Assembly (NCBI GenBank): GCA_045638465.1
Contig: JAZUBK010000043.1
Coordinates: 1-64,000 of the forward strand
From: CAKVLS01 sp045638465
Lineage (GTDB): Bacteria; Bacillota; Clostridia; Christensenellales; UBA1242
Reading direction: 5' to 3'
Length of the DNA stretch: 64,000 nucleotides
The position numbers and the translations under genes were made by a program. Below the pieces are notes generated by a model. That model saw nothing but the letters and a program-made list of their open reading frames with translations. It was not told where the DNA came from and made no database searches. Positions 51,422 through 60,600 of the stretch are shown in pieces (within the stretch, counting starts at the first letter, position 1; each line of letters starts with the position of its first letter).

Positions 51422-52281
51422 TTCTTGCCCTCCTTTTTCTTAGGAGGTTTTTTAGTAGAAGATTTATTTTTTCTTTCTTTTTTATAATCGACCTTTTCAG
51501 AATCTGGCTTTGTTTCTTCTTTTTCTGTATTAGGCTCTATTTCTGTTGAAGTTTTGTTTTCATTTAATTTTTCAAAAATATCATCTAACTTTTCGCTATC
51601 GTTTTCTATTTCTTTTGATATAGCAGATAGTGTTTCTTTGCTTTCGGTTATTTTTTCTTGATTTAGTTTTGAATCTTCTACCTGCATATTTTGGGTTTGT
51701 TTAGCAAGTTTTCTTTTTGTAATTATATTGCAAATGTGATAGCTAAATAGTCCCACGATGCCACTAATTAAAATATAATAAATAGATGAAAATTTAACCG
51801 CAAATAACGAAAAACAAATCATAAGTATTGCAGTAACTGACAAGATGATTATTGGCAAAGGTTTTCGCTTGATGTCTTTTAACATCTTAACCCCTGCAGT
51901 AAATATCAAAAATGCCACGCCTACTTGAATACCTCTGAAAGCATACGCCACATACTCCAAAGACAAAAAAGCATCTAAAAATAGTGAAATAACAAATATA
52001 ATAACAAAAGATGGAATACATACTGCAACCGTTGCAGCAAGTGAACCCCAAAATTTCGCCATTTTATAACCTATATATGTAGCACTATTTATTGCGATAG
52101 GCCCAGGCGAAGATTCTGCTATAGCTATCATATCCAAAAACTCTTCTTTTGACATCCATTTACGTTTGGATACAAATTCATTTTCTAAAAGCGCAATCAT
52201 ACCATATCCGCCGCCAAAAGTAAATAAGCCTATCTTGAGCATGGTATAAAATAGCGTAAAAACAATTTTTCCTTTTTTCAT
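51418..52281 (-). CDS. chrA: Chromate transporter, second half with long lysine-rich tail
   Basis: 287 residues. Residues 1-190 form the CHR domain (MLKIGLFTFGGGYGMIALLENEF, FLDMIAIAESSPGPIAINSATYIG). Residues 192-287 are an acidic then strongly basic low-complexity tail ending in NKSSTKKPPKKKEGKK, absent from ordinary half-size ChrA proteins. The string KSSTKKPP also occurs in the N-terminal tail of the membrane protein at 56371-57636. It is the first gene of the pair, with AAAGGAAAA upstream; the next gene's start is inside its end. Confidence 0.92.
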   Translation of the reverse strand: MKKGKIVFTLFYTMLKIGLFTFGGGYGMIALLENEFVSKRKWMSKEEFLDMIAIAESSPGPIAINSATYIGYKMAKFWGSLAATVAVCIPSFVIIFVISLFLDAFLSLEYVAYAFRGIQVGVAFLIFTAGVKMLKDIKRKPLPIIILSVTAILMICFSLFAVKFSSIYYILISGIVGLFSYHICNIITKRKLAKQTQNMQVEDSKLNQEKITESKETLSAISKEIENDSEKLDDIFEKLNENKTSTEIEPNTEKEETKPDSEKVDYKKERKNKSSTKKPPKKKEGKK

Positions 52282-52350
52282 AGATTTTCCTTTTATGTGT
52301 TTATTGTATATTTTTTATATCTTCTTATCAAGCGTTTGACAAATAAAAAA

Positions 52351-52373
52351 ACCACAAGGGTTTACCTTGTGGT
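52351..52373 (-). terminator. Intrinsic terminator
   Basis: ACCACAAGG / CCTTGTGGT stem with a 5-nt loop; on the minus strand it runs into a T7 tract, after the gene ending at 52380. Confidence 0.75.
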
Positions 52374-52379
52374 AATTTT

Positions 52380-53009
52380 TTATTCGTCGTCTTCTTCGTA
52401 TTCGCCGATACCAAACTCTCTTTTTATTGCTTGGCTATATTGTCTTACGTGTACTTTGGCTCTCATCATACGATAATTCTTTATCTGACTTGCTCTTAAT
52501 TTCGGCAGGTCGATGGCGAGCATCTCAAAACCATCCCAAAAGAATGTCCATGCGATAATTGATATAAGTAGGTCAACAAATGGTTGGCCCCATACATACA
52601 ATACTACAAATTCTAAAAGCGCTACTAACACACCTAAAAGAAGTAGCATTGATCCCAAAAGAATATTTTTCTTCATTTCCTTATTTTGGGTTACTATCCT
52701 TTCGGCATAGTGTCTTTTTACGGCTCTTCTTATACGTTTTTTATCAAAGTTGTCAGTTGGCTCTTCGGTATAGATATCTATAGAGATATCGTCTTTTTGT
52801 GGAAATTGTCCAGCAAACATCTCTACATACTCTATAACGTCTTTGCTTACCATATCGTAAGTTTTGAACGAGCATGGATAGAAAAAGTCTTCTAGTTCTT
52901 TTAGTCCCACGTTAATTATTGCATTGCCTTGGTCATCGTATTCGATATCTTCGGCTTCTTTCATCGGCGTACTTTTCTTTAATTTTCTTAAAGTTTTACT
53001 TCCAAACAT
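52380..53009 (-). CDS. Two-helix membrane protein of unknown function
   Basis: 209 residues. Soluble N-terminal part of about 110 residues (SFKTYDMVSKDVIEYVEMFAGQFP, DDISIDIYTEEP), then two adjacent membrane helices (ILLGSMLLLLGVLVALLEFVVLYVW and FVDLLISIIAWTFFWDGFEMLA) and a basic helical tail ending in EYEEDDE. Both termini would be cytoplasmic. No family recognised. The start is weakly supported: AAGGAG lies about 19 nt upstream of this ATG. Confidence 0.7.
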   Translation of the reverse strand: MFGSKTLRKLKKSTPMKEAEDIEYDDQGNAIINVGLKELEDFFYPCSFKTYDMVSKDVIEYVEMFAGQFPQKDDISIDIYTEEPTDNFDKKRIRRAVKRHYAERIVTQNKEMKKNILLGSMLLLLGVLVALLEFVVLYVWGQPFVDLLISIIAWTFFWDGFEMLAIDLPKLRASQIKNYRMMRAKVHVRQYSQAIKREFGIGEYEEDDE

Positions 53010-53115
53010 AAAATATTTTTTTAATAAACTCCTTATGTCAATATTTCATTGACCACCATATTATACCCTTTTAAACATTTTTTGTCAAATATCCTAACAT
53101 TGGGGCAATAGTAAA

Positions 53116-53144
53116 GGCAACCCAAAAGCCTTTTTGAGTTGCCT
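53116..53144 (-). terminator. Probable intrinsic terminator
   Basis: GGCAACCCAAAA / TTTTTGAGTTGCC-type imperfect stem just after the PH-domain gene ending at 53153; its T run is weak. Confidence 0.5.
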
Positions 53145-53152
53145 TATATTAT

Positions 53153-53740
53153 TTATACAAAGTCGTTTTGCTTTGGTTTTGATTTAGATTTCTTTGAGGC
53201 TTTTTCTTTGGTTTCATTAATTACTGTTTTGATTTCTTTATAAAGTTCGTATGGATTTTGAACAGAATAAAAACTAAAAGCAGCTCCGCCACCTGCAGTC
53301 ATTGGACTTGCCACACTACCAAAACTAATTGTGCCTGTATTTTTGCGGAATAATTTGTCTAAAAGACCAACCCCTACATCAATCGCACCAATCATATCAA
53401 TATCAAGGCTTTTATAATCAACGCCAATTACACCACATCTTATGATAACTCTTTTGTTAGAGTAAGCATAAAATCTCTTTTTATAAGAAAGATATGTACA
53501 GAAGATAAGCAAAAAGTCTAAAACCACAACTATCGCAACTATTACAATTAATACGCCTATAGGTGCTACTTCTCCCAATTCGTCAGGAATAGTAACAGTC
53601 ATAACGCCAAAACCAACAAAGAATAATGTAAATATTATTGCGCCTAAAACACTAGACCAAAAGAACTTGAACTTATTTGGCTTTAATACTTTAATAATTT
53701 TTTCGTCGCTATCTAAGATATTGTCAAATAGATTTTCCAT
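53153..53740 (-). CDS. Bacterial PH-domain membrane protein (YdbS/DUF304-like)
   Basis: 195 residues. After an acidic N-terminus come two membrane helices (FFWSSVLGAIIFTLFFVGFGVMTV and VAPIGVLIVIVAIVVVLDFLLIFCTYL), then a bPH2-type domain: YAYSNKRVIIRCGVIGVDYKSLDIDMIGAIDVGVGLLDKLF, GTISFGS, and NPYELYKEIKTVI. The tail is lysine-rich (KEKASKKSKSKPKQ). Function of this family is unknown; some members affect envelope stress or secretion. It is followed upstream by two related small membrane-protein genes with short gaps, likely one operon. Confidence 0.87.
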   Translation of the reverse strand: MENLFDNILDSDEKIIKVLKPNKFKFFWSSVLGAIIFTLFFVGFGVMTVTIPDELGEVAPIGVLIVIVAIVVVLDFLLIFCTYLSYKKRFYAYSNKRVIIRCGVIGVDYKSLDIDMIGAIDVGVGLLDKLFRKNTGTISFGSVASPMTAGGGAAFSFYSVQNPYELYKEIKTVINETKEKASKKSKSKPKQNDFV

Positions 53741-53766
53741 AATTATTCTCCTATTTATCTGGTTAA

Positions 53767-54267
53767 TTATTTTGTTGTCTTATTTCTTTTTAGATTCTCT
53801 TTGCTCTCATCAACAACCTTATAATAAGAAGGAAGGCTAAGCAAAACCATCATTACTACAAAACCTGCGCCTGGCAAAAGAACTAATAATAAATAGAACC
53901 ATTCTCTGCCACTATCTTTAATTCTTCTTATGGTACAAGTTATGCCAGGAATTACTGTACAAATAAGATATACTATTCCTATCCATTGATAAGCTATCAC
54001 TCCTAGCAAAGCAATAATTACATTAACCATTGTCGCATACCAAAATTCTTTTACAGATGTTAGCGACTTAATATCAAATATTTTAACCCAAAAATCTCTT
54101 ACGGCAAATCCCACATCTACAAAGAAGTTTCTTTTGCGGTTGCTTTCTTTACTCTTTTTCAAAAGCATTCTTTCAATTTTGATTTCTCTTTCGGTCATCT
54201 TTTTTCCACACACTGGGCATGGCTCTTTTAAATTTTTAATTTCGTTTCCACATTTTGGACATTTCAT
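53767..54267 (-). CDS. Zinc-ribbon DUF805 membrane protein
   Basis: 166 residues. An N-terminal zinc ribbon MKCPKCGNEIKNLKEPCPVCGKK (two CxxC pairs), a basic helix, then a DUF805 unit: FWYATMVNVIIALLGVIAYQWIG, ICTVIPGITCTIRRIKDSGREWFYLLLVLLPGAGFVV, with the family's R-x-x-D-x-G-x-x-W motif. Function unknown. AAAGGAAA precedes the ATG. It lies 26 bp upstream of the PH-domain gene and 18 bp after the wHTH/zinc-ribbon gene. Confidence 0.87.
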   Translation of the reverse strand: MKCPKCGNEIKNLKEPCPVCGKKMTEREIKIERMLLKKSKESNRKRNFFVDVGFAVRDFWVKIFDIKSLTSVKEFWYATMVNVIIALLGVIAYQWIGIVYLICTVIPGITCTIRRIKDSGREWFYLLLVLLPGAGFVVMMVLLSLPSYYKVVDESKENLKRNKTTK

Positions 54268-54285
54268 AAGTAGTTAAATTTCCTT

Positions 54286-54765
54286 TTAGTTGTATTTGTT
54301 GCAATATGGACATTCTGTGTCATTAGTGTTTTTTACATAAACACCGCCACAACCTTCGCACTTGATAGACCTTGCCTTGAAGGTCTTTTTTTCAAAACCA
54401 TATATTGGCTCTTCGGTGATTTCAACAGCTGAGATATACCCAAACCTAAATAATCTGCTCACATATTTTCTGGTGCGCCTTGGTGACATTTTTAGCTTTT
54501 CGCTTAGTGACTGATAATCTGTCACACCCTCTTGAATAAGTGCCCAAGTTCTTTTCATATTTCTTAGTCGTCGAAAGTTTGTCCAGATAAATGGTAAACC
54601 ATAGAATCCTGCAAACACACAAACGATTGAAAATACAAAAGTAACAAGAGATCTTTTTATATCAAAGGCAGACAAAATAATCATTGGTATACACGCTACA
54701 AACATCAGCGAAATAAGTATGCCAACAATCAAATTTAGTTTGATCTTTTTGTTAAGTTGATTCAT
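54286..54765 (-). CDS. Membrane protein with winged-helix-like segment and zinc ribbon
   Basis: 159 residues from the ATG at 54765; the frame extends to 54840 but that would start upstream of the promoter at 54791-54819, and AAAAGGA lies before the chosen ATG. Two membrane helices (KLNLIVGILISLMFVACIPMIILS, SLVTFVFSIVCVFAGFYGLPFIW), then a helix-turn-helix-like segment (GVTDYQSLSEKLKMSPRRTRKYVSRLFRFGYISAV) and a C-terminal zinc ribbon (IKCEGCGGVYV-x7-CPYC). It resembles a membrane-held regulator or adaptor, and is the first gene of the minus-strand unit reaching to 53153. Confidence 0.78.
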   Translation of the reverse strand: MNQLNKKIKLNLIVGILISLMFVACIPMIILSAFDIKRSLVTFVFSIVCVFAGFYGLPFIWTNFRRLRNMKRTWALIQEGVTDYQSLSEKLKMSPRRTRKYVSRLFRFGYISAVEITEEPIYGFEKKTFKARSIKCEGCGGVYVKNTNDTECPYCNKYN

Positions 54766-54790
54766 TAATTTATTCCTTTTTACAATAGGT

Positions 54791-54819
54791 ATTATATCAT
54801 CACTAAAATATATTCCCAA
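54791..54819 (-). promoter_or_regulatory. Promoter of the zinc-ribbon/DUF805/PH operon
   Basis: Minus-strand TTGGGA (54814-54819), 17 bp, TATAAT (54791-54796), about 25 bp before the ATG at 54765. Confidence 0.65.
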
Positions 54820-55366
54820 ACGATTTTGCACCATTGCCAAAAAAATTGCTTGTTTTATTTTTTGTCCCTATCCAAACTATTGCCTCATAAATCTTTTAAC
54901 TTTCCACTCTAAAAGCATAGTATCTGTTTTGCTTTTTCATAAAAAATTACGTAAAAAACTCACAGTTTATTTTAGATGAAATAGGCATAAAAAAAATTAC
55001 TCAAACATGCCGCAAACAGCACCCCTAATCAAACCTTTATTTTCGACCATAAACTTAATAATTTATATGTCACGAATTTTCATTTTTATTAATTTTGTTG
55101 ACAGATAAAAAGTCTCTAAAGTTATAACATTTTTGCAAATAAACGGCAATAAAATATTTTTCAATAAATAGACAATTTCTACTCATCTTACCCCGCCCCT
55201 TTAGCAACGGCCAAAAAACCGACCATGTGGTTTTGTTTCTCAAAAATTGCTTCACTTTTCCCCCGCAAATTGTGAGTCAATTTTTAGCCCAAATTATCAC
55301 AAAAACCCCGCCGAACGTTTGGTCTGATTTTTTATAAAAAGCCTATATTTAGGCGTTTTTTAATAA

Positions 55367-55378
55367 GACCAGACGGTC
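55367..55378. promoter_or_regulatory. TetR-like operator palindrome
   Basis: GACC-AGAC-GGTC has the same GACC-N4-GGTC outline as the two sites at the TetR gene (37035-37046, 37104-37115). Confidence 0.4.
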
Positions 55379-55480
55379 GGAAATGATTTTTTATCATCAG
55401 AAGAAAAAAGTGAGAAAACCACCCTAAAAAACACCTCAAAAAATGTTGCAAAAGTGCCACTAATTTTTGAACAAAAAGGA

Positions 55481-55509
55481 TTGAACTTTTAACTTTCTTA
55501 GTGTATAAT
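55481..55509 (+). promoter_or_regulatory. Promoter of the RAYT-like gene cluster
   Basis: TTGAAC (55481-55486), 17 bp, TATAAT (55504-55509). It leaves an untranslated leader of about 120 nt. Confidence 0.7.
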
Positions 55510-55637
55510 GTTTTTCGGCAATAAAAATATATTATATATATTTTTAATTATTTATCAAAAGTTAACAATTAGTTAACAATTCTATTTTATACTTGCTTTG
55601 AGCGAAAAGCAAAAATGGAAAAGGAGTCTAAAAAACT

Positions 55638-56387
55638 ATGGCAAGAAAAGCTAGAGAAATCAGCATCATTAATAGTTATGTTATTTGCTTTAACGCTAGA
55701 GAGAATTTGACCTTTGACGTGGGTGATAAAAGAAACTTTTTGTCACTACTAAATGGGCTAAAATCTGACGGCTTTGAACTTCTTGCCTACAACTTAAAAG
55801 ACAGGGCTTTTTATCTTTTTGCTTTTGATATCAAAATGAGCATTGACACTTTGCTTAGAAAGATTGCAGTTAGATTTGCAAAAAGCTACAACCAACGCCA
55901 TTGTCGCAGTGGTAAAGTTTTTGCTGATAGAGCGACTACTACCCCAGCCCAAAATTATGACGATGTTATTTCTATGATTTTGAGGATACACGAACTTAAC
56001 GATATTCAACCTACTAAGTTTTGTAGTTTCAAAAAATACTTTGAAGATTCTAATATTGACCAAGCCTTTATTTTAGAAAAGTTTGGCTCTGAAGAAAACT
56101 TCTATGAGTATTCTAAAAACAAAAGCAACGTATCAACTGACTCTTTACAAAAGAAACTTTCAGACAACGAATTAGAAGAATATATCTTCAACACATACAA
56201 ACTAGATAGTGAAGAAATCAAAAACTTATCTACTCGCAAAAAGGAAAACTTCGTAACTAGTTTGATCAAACTAACCAAAGCCTCAGCTAGACAAATAAGT
56301 AGAGTTACTAGTTTACCTTTGAGATTCCTTTGGGACTTGTACAAAAAATCTTCAACAGAGGAAAGGAAAGATGGAGAAGCAAGATAA
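55638..56387 (+). CDS. Domesticated Y1/RAYT transposase-like protein with lost HUH motif
   Basis: 249 residues. The start ARKAREISIINSYVICFNARENLTF, the LLNGLKSDGFELLAYNLKDRAFYLFAF block, YNQRHCRSGKVFADR and MILRIHELND follow the order of REP-associated (TnpA_REP/RAYT) transposases. The active-site HUH pair, normally in DNHVHLL, reads DRAFYLF (A57, Y59), so both histidines are gone; a tyrosine (Y84) remains. The C-terminus keeps a RAYT-type helix-turn-helix (KASARQISRVTSLP). This fits a non-catalytic DNA-binding descendant, perhaps a regulator of the following genes. GGAG precedes the ATG; the next gene overlaps by 17 bp. Confidence 0.82.
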   Translation: MARKAREISIINSYVICFNARENLTFDVGDKRNFLSLLNGLKSDGFELLAYNLKDRAFYLFAFDIKMSIDTLLRKIAVRFAKSYNQRHCRSGKVFADRATTTPAQNYDDVISMILRIHELNDIQPTKFCSFKKYFEDSNIDQAFILEKFGSEENFYEYSKNKSNVSTDSLQKKLSDNELEEYIFNTYKLDSEEIKNLSTRKKENFVTSLIKLTKASARQISRVTSLPLRFLWDLYKKSSTEERKDGEAR

Positions 56388-57636
56388 CAAAACAGATAAA
56401 GATTTGCCTTTAGAAAAAGTTAATAAGTCTACTAAAAAATCATCTACAAAAAAGCCACCTCAAAAAACTAACAATAGTGGCAAGAAAAAAGAAATCGAAC
56501 TTCCAAAGTTTGAGTACAAAAAACTTATCAATGAAGATGATGTAAAAAAAGAAGACTCTTTATCTAAAGTAGATGAGTTAACTACTAATTCTATAAAGAC
56601 AGACAAATCTAAAAAACTAAATAAATCTAAAAAAGAAAAAGCCAAGGCAAAAACAGATGAGCCAAAGCAAAAGAAAAAGTTTAACAAAAGATCTTTTGTT
56701 TCTATGTTAGTACTTTTTGTTTTGGGTATCAGTTCGGGACTTTTTGCTGGTAATTGGTATGCAACAAACTTTATAGCAGGACCAGCTACCGACTATAGTT
56801 TGTTTTCTGAAGTAGAACTTAGAGCGGGTAACGACAAAATTGCAGCAGACTACGCAAACAAAGTTCCAACAGCAGATAGTGCATGGAAATCATTTATCGC
56901 AGCAGAAAAGAACTTTTACTCTGCAGATACATTTGATATTTTGACCAACGGCGTTGTTGATACTATCGTAAAACAAGATTTTTATTCTAGAAAAATCTAC
57001 AACGGCGAAAAATTTTATTTTGAACAAATAAGTGACGGTATGGTTGCGGTGGCTAGTAAATATGTTTATGAGCCATCTAAATATATCTTGGAAGACAAAT
57101 CAACACACATTGTTTGCTCAAAGGCAAAACTTAACGGAACAAGAACTATTAACGATTATCTTACTTGTGATTTTGGCTGTAAGCATGGCAACAAAAATGC
57201 TTATATCTTTAACACAGATTATTCAAGCAAAACAACTACAATGACAGAAGATGAGTTTATTGAGGCTCTTGGCGGCAAGACTCTTAGCCCTATCTCTTAT
57301 ATAGTCTCTGACAAAACCGTACTATCTTGCGGAAAGTTCAAGGTAGTTGGCAGTGGAGACGACACTAGATATACATTTACTATGAACTTACATAGTGGCG
57401 CTTCTGTTCTAAACTATGTTAAACAAATGAAAACCGTAAGTGGTTTGTCAGATTTTCCTACATTTACCGAAGTCGTTTTTAACGTTAGCCTTCAAATGCT
57501 AGACGGCAAGGTAATGTTTGATTATATATGCATCTCAGAAAAATATAGCGTTCCTTATGGTTCACTTACACCTAAATGTACAGGAACACTACACCAAAGA
57601 TTTTTATTTAACGGGGATTATACAATTCCTGCTTAG
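56371..57636 (+). CDS. Single-pass membrane protein with lysine-rich cytoplasmic tail
   Basis: 421 residues. Residues 1-105 are a low-complexity K/S/T/E tail (with KSSTKKPP at 23-30), then a membrane helix (FVSMLVLFVLGISSGLFAG, about 109-127) and an outer domain of about 290 residues, beta-rich, with four to six cysteines (TCDFGCKHGNKN could form a disulfide). The outer domain has internal strands like EKFYFEQISDGMVAVASKYVYEP. No family recognised; a LolA- or lipoprotein-like sandwich is possible. Translation is coupled to the RAYT-like gene, and the giant protein starts 9 bp downstream, so the three are one operon. GGAAAGG precedes the ATG. Confidence 0.8.
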   Translation: MEKQDNKTDKDLPLEKVNKSTKKSSTKKPPQKTNNSGKKKEIELPKFEYKKLINEDDVKKEDSLSKVDELTTNSIKTDKSKKLNKSKKEKAKAKTDEPKQKKKFNKRSFVSMLVLFVLGISSGLFAGNWYATNFIAGPATDYSLFSEVELRAGNDKIAADYANKVPTADSAWKSFIAAEKNFYSADTFDILTNGVVDTIVKQDFYSRKIYNGEKFYFEQISDGMVAVASKYVYEPSKYILEDKSTHIVCSKAKLNGTRTINDYLTCDFGCKHGNKNAYIFNTDYSSKTTTMTEDEFIEALGGKTLSPISYIVSDKTVLSCGKFKVVGSGDDTRYTFTMNLHSGASVLNYVKQMKTVSGLSDFPTFTEVVFNVSLQMLDGKVMFDYICISEKYSVPYGSLTPKCTGTLHQRFLFNGDYTIPA

Positions 57637-57645
57637 GAGAAAGTT

Positions 57646-60600
57646 ATGAAAAAATTTCTAAAAGGATTGAGATACTTTTTGTGCTATGTGGCAATAACGC
57701 TATCCACAGCTGTAGGCGTGGTTGTTTATCAGTCAAATAGTGCAGGTAGTGTTAGCAACGGAAATTTAGCAGGTTCTACCGTAGGACAGGTAGAAAATAA
57801 CTTAATGGAAGTTGTTACAAACTTAATGGACCTTGAAAGTTTTAATGTAAATAGCTCTGTATCATTAACTGATACCACAAAGCCTTCTTCAACACCTATT
57901 GATATTGACTTTAATATCGATATCAACCTAGGCACTGGGTTTTCTTCTATAGAGGCTGATGGTGTATTTGATATAGCACTAGACAACAAAACTTTTGATG
58001 TAGCAATTAGGTTTGTAGATAATACTTTCTATGTTTCTGCACTAGACCAAGATATTCAGTTCACAGCATCTGGACTTGTCGAGGGTATTGGCGGCGTACT
58101 AGCACTGCTTGATGTAGACCTTCCACTAGACAGTAGCCTTATGGAAAACTTTGACGTTACTGCACTTCTTGGATATATGGGTGAGTACAAAGAAGTAGAA
58201 ACCGAAACAGGATATAATATAAACCTTGAGTTTATGGGTTATGATATAGCAATGGTTTGCGACAACTTGTTTAACTTAAACTCAGTAGTAATAGAAAATA
58301 TGGCTATTGAAGGGTTTAAAATTGACCTAAACTTAGGACTTGAAACTTATGAGCAAAAGGTTGAAATCACAAAACCTCAACATAGCTTTATAAATCTTGA
58401 TACAGTAACAAGCCTTGTTAATATGACTCAAGATGTTTTAGAAAACAACTTTGTTATGGCAGATATCTCTGCAAGTTACGAAGGTATAAACCTAGACTTT
58501 AATGCTAAAGCAGATTTTTCAGACAACTTTATTATGAGTCTTACAACTCCAGCTTTTGACGGAATTAACTTCTCTTTCAAAAATGGCAGTTTGTATGCAA
58601 ACGTTGGCAACCTAAAAGTTAAAGGAAGAGCTGCCGATATATCTACAATAATTGATTTCGTAAACGGAGACTTGAGAGCAAATATCGAAAGCATCTCTCC
58701 AGAAATTGTAGAAACTATCACCTCTAAGACAAATGAGATTACTTCATCTATCTCAAACGAACTAAAAAATATAGATGCAAATAAGCTTCTTGATTATATA
58801 GACTATCTAACAATATCAGATAACCAAATCATTATTGATATACCAAGCACTGCCAAAGTTGTAATAGATATTGAAAGTGGTTATATTACTTCAATTACTG
58901 CAAACGCCTATGGCGTAGATCTTACAATAGATAATATATCTTTTGAAAAACAAGCTATCGAAATTAACACAAATGACTTTGTTGATTTTGACAAAGTATT
59001 CCCAACTTTCAAAACTTTTGTAAACACACTATTTACAAAAGGTATCAGTGGTACAATGACATTTGGCCGTGGAAACAAAACAAACTCTCTAAACTACGGA
59101 ATAAGATATACAAACCACTTCGAAACAAGTTTTGATACAACTATATTAAACAAAACAGTTTCTGTAGTTTCAGACAACTCAAAAGTTTATTTGATGGTAG
59201 ATGGCATAAAGGTAAATGTAGACCTTGCCGAATACCAAACAATTATTGATTACATAAACGAAACCTTTAATCAAAACATTTCTTTGCCTAGCTTTGAGAT
59301 GCCAGAGATTGACCCATACACAATGGTTGTCGGGGCTATCTCTTCTATAGATTATCTAAAAGCTATTGATAGTGGCATCGAACTATCTATAGGCGGAATT
59401 GTTATCCAAATTATTTCAAACGAAAACTATATCCAAACGCTAAATGTAAAATACAACGATTATTCATTTGCTCTAAATATTACAGGTTACGGCGAAGTTG
59501 AATTGTTTGACATAGACAAAGACGACTACCTAGTATTTAGCGATCTTACAAACTACGTAGACAAAGCAACAAGCTTTGCAAATAGCACAAGCTTTAATAT
59601 GCACCTTGGCATTATGGCAGACATAAATGGCACAGACATTACAGCGATGGCAGACGGAAGAGTTGGACTAAACGGAAATGTAGAAGCAACCGTTACTACT
59701 ACAGTTAATGATTTTGGCCTAGATTTCTCTATGGCTTTGACTGATGATGCTTTGGGCCTAACATATGACGGACTAAACGTTTATGCAAAACAATCATCAA
59801 TTGGTGCTCTTACAAACATTATCAAAAACATTGTTCCAAATTATGTAAATATTGATAGTTTGCTACAACAAAATAATATAGACCTTGATAAAACACTAAG
59901 CTCAGACATTAAACTTCCTGCTATAGATACAAAACAACTTATCTTAGCAGTAAAACGACTAAATCTTAACAAAGATACTCTAACAGCAGAACTTGACTGC
60001 AGCGAATTCACTTCAGGCGAAAAATCAACTGCAATTGTCGTTGTAAGAATGGTAAATGGCGGATACGAACTAAGAATAGGTTTAGTATATAACGATATAG
60101 TTATTAATTTGTACCTAAAACTTACTTCTACAGAAGACTTTACAGCTTCTATTCCAGCAGATGCAATCGATGTGGAAGACTACTTAAATCTTGTAGAATA
60201 TATGCACAATACAATCGATAGCAGAAATCTAGCACTAGACGTAACTGCAACAATCGACCAAACAGAAATTGTAGCTAAAGTTCTTGCAGACTTTAGATCT
60301 ACTCTAAAAGTTAAAGCAACAACAGAAAGTTTGGGTAGCAAACTAGATGTTGTTTATGCAAGTGATATAAACAAACTACTTGTTACATTTGGTGATATCA
60401 AAATCTCAGGCAAATCTTCTGACCTTGCAGATATCCTAAACTTTGTAAAAGTAGACCTAAACAATGCGCTTTTAACTTATGGCGAAAAGGCTTTGTCAAA
60501 GGTTAACTTTGAAAGTCTAACTCAAAGCAAAGATACAACTATTACATTTGAGGATATAAAAGATATCCTACACTCTATCACATTTGGTGATGACACAATT

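Larger units (their letters stand above)
54841..55637. other. 800-bp gene-poor leader region of the RAYT-like/surface cluster
   Basis: No credible coding region. It contains a possible plus-strand promoter (TTGACA at 55098, TATAAC at 55123, long 19-bp spacer), a short hairpin with T run (GCCTA/TAGGC, 55341-55360), a GACC-N4-GGTC palindrome (55367-55378), inverted TTGTGA/TCACAA arms (about 55271-55303), and the promoter at 55481-55509. Two CCCCGCC clusters stand out in the AT-rich background. Confidence 0.6.

Noticed and set aside
55070..55255. 61-residue minus-strand open frame in the gene-poor leader
   Set aside because: No usable ribosome binding site, atypical composition and no recognisable pattern; it overlaps the possible promoter and hairpin region.
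55638..56387. Active IS200/IS605 or REP-transposon insertion
   Set aside because: The HUH histidines are missing, no left/right end hairpins or guide sequences are evident, and the gene overlaps its downstream neighbour as in an operon.
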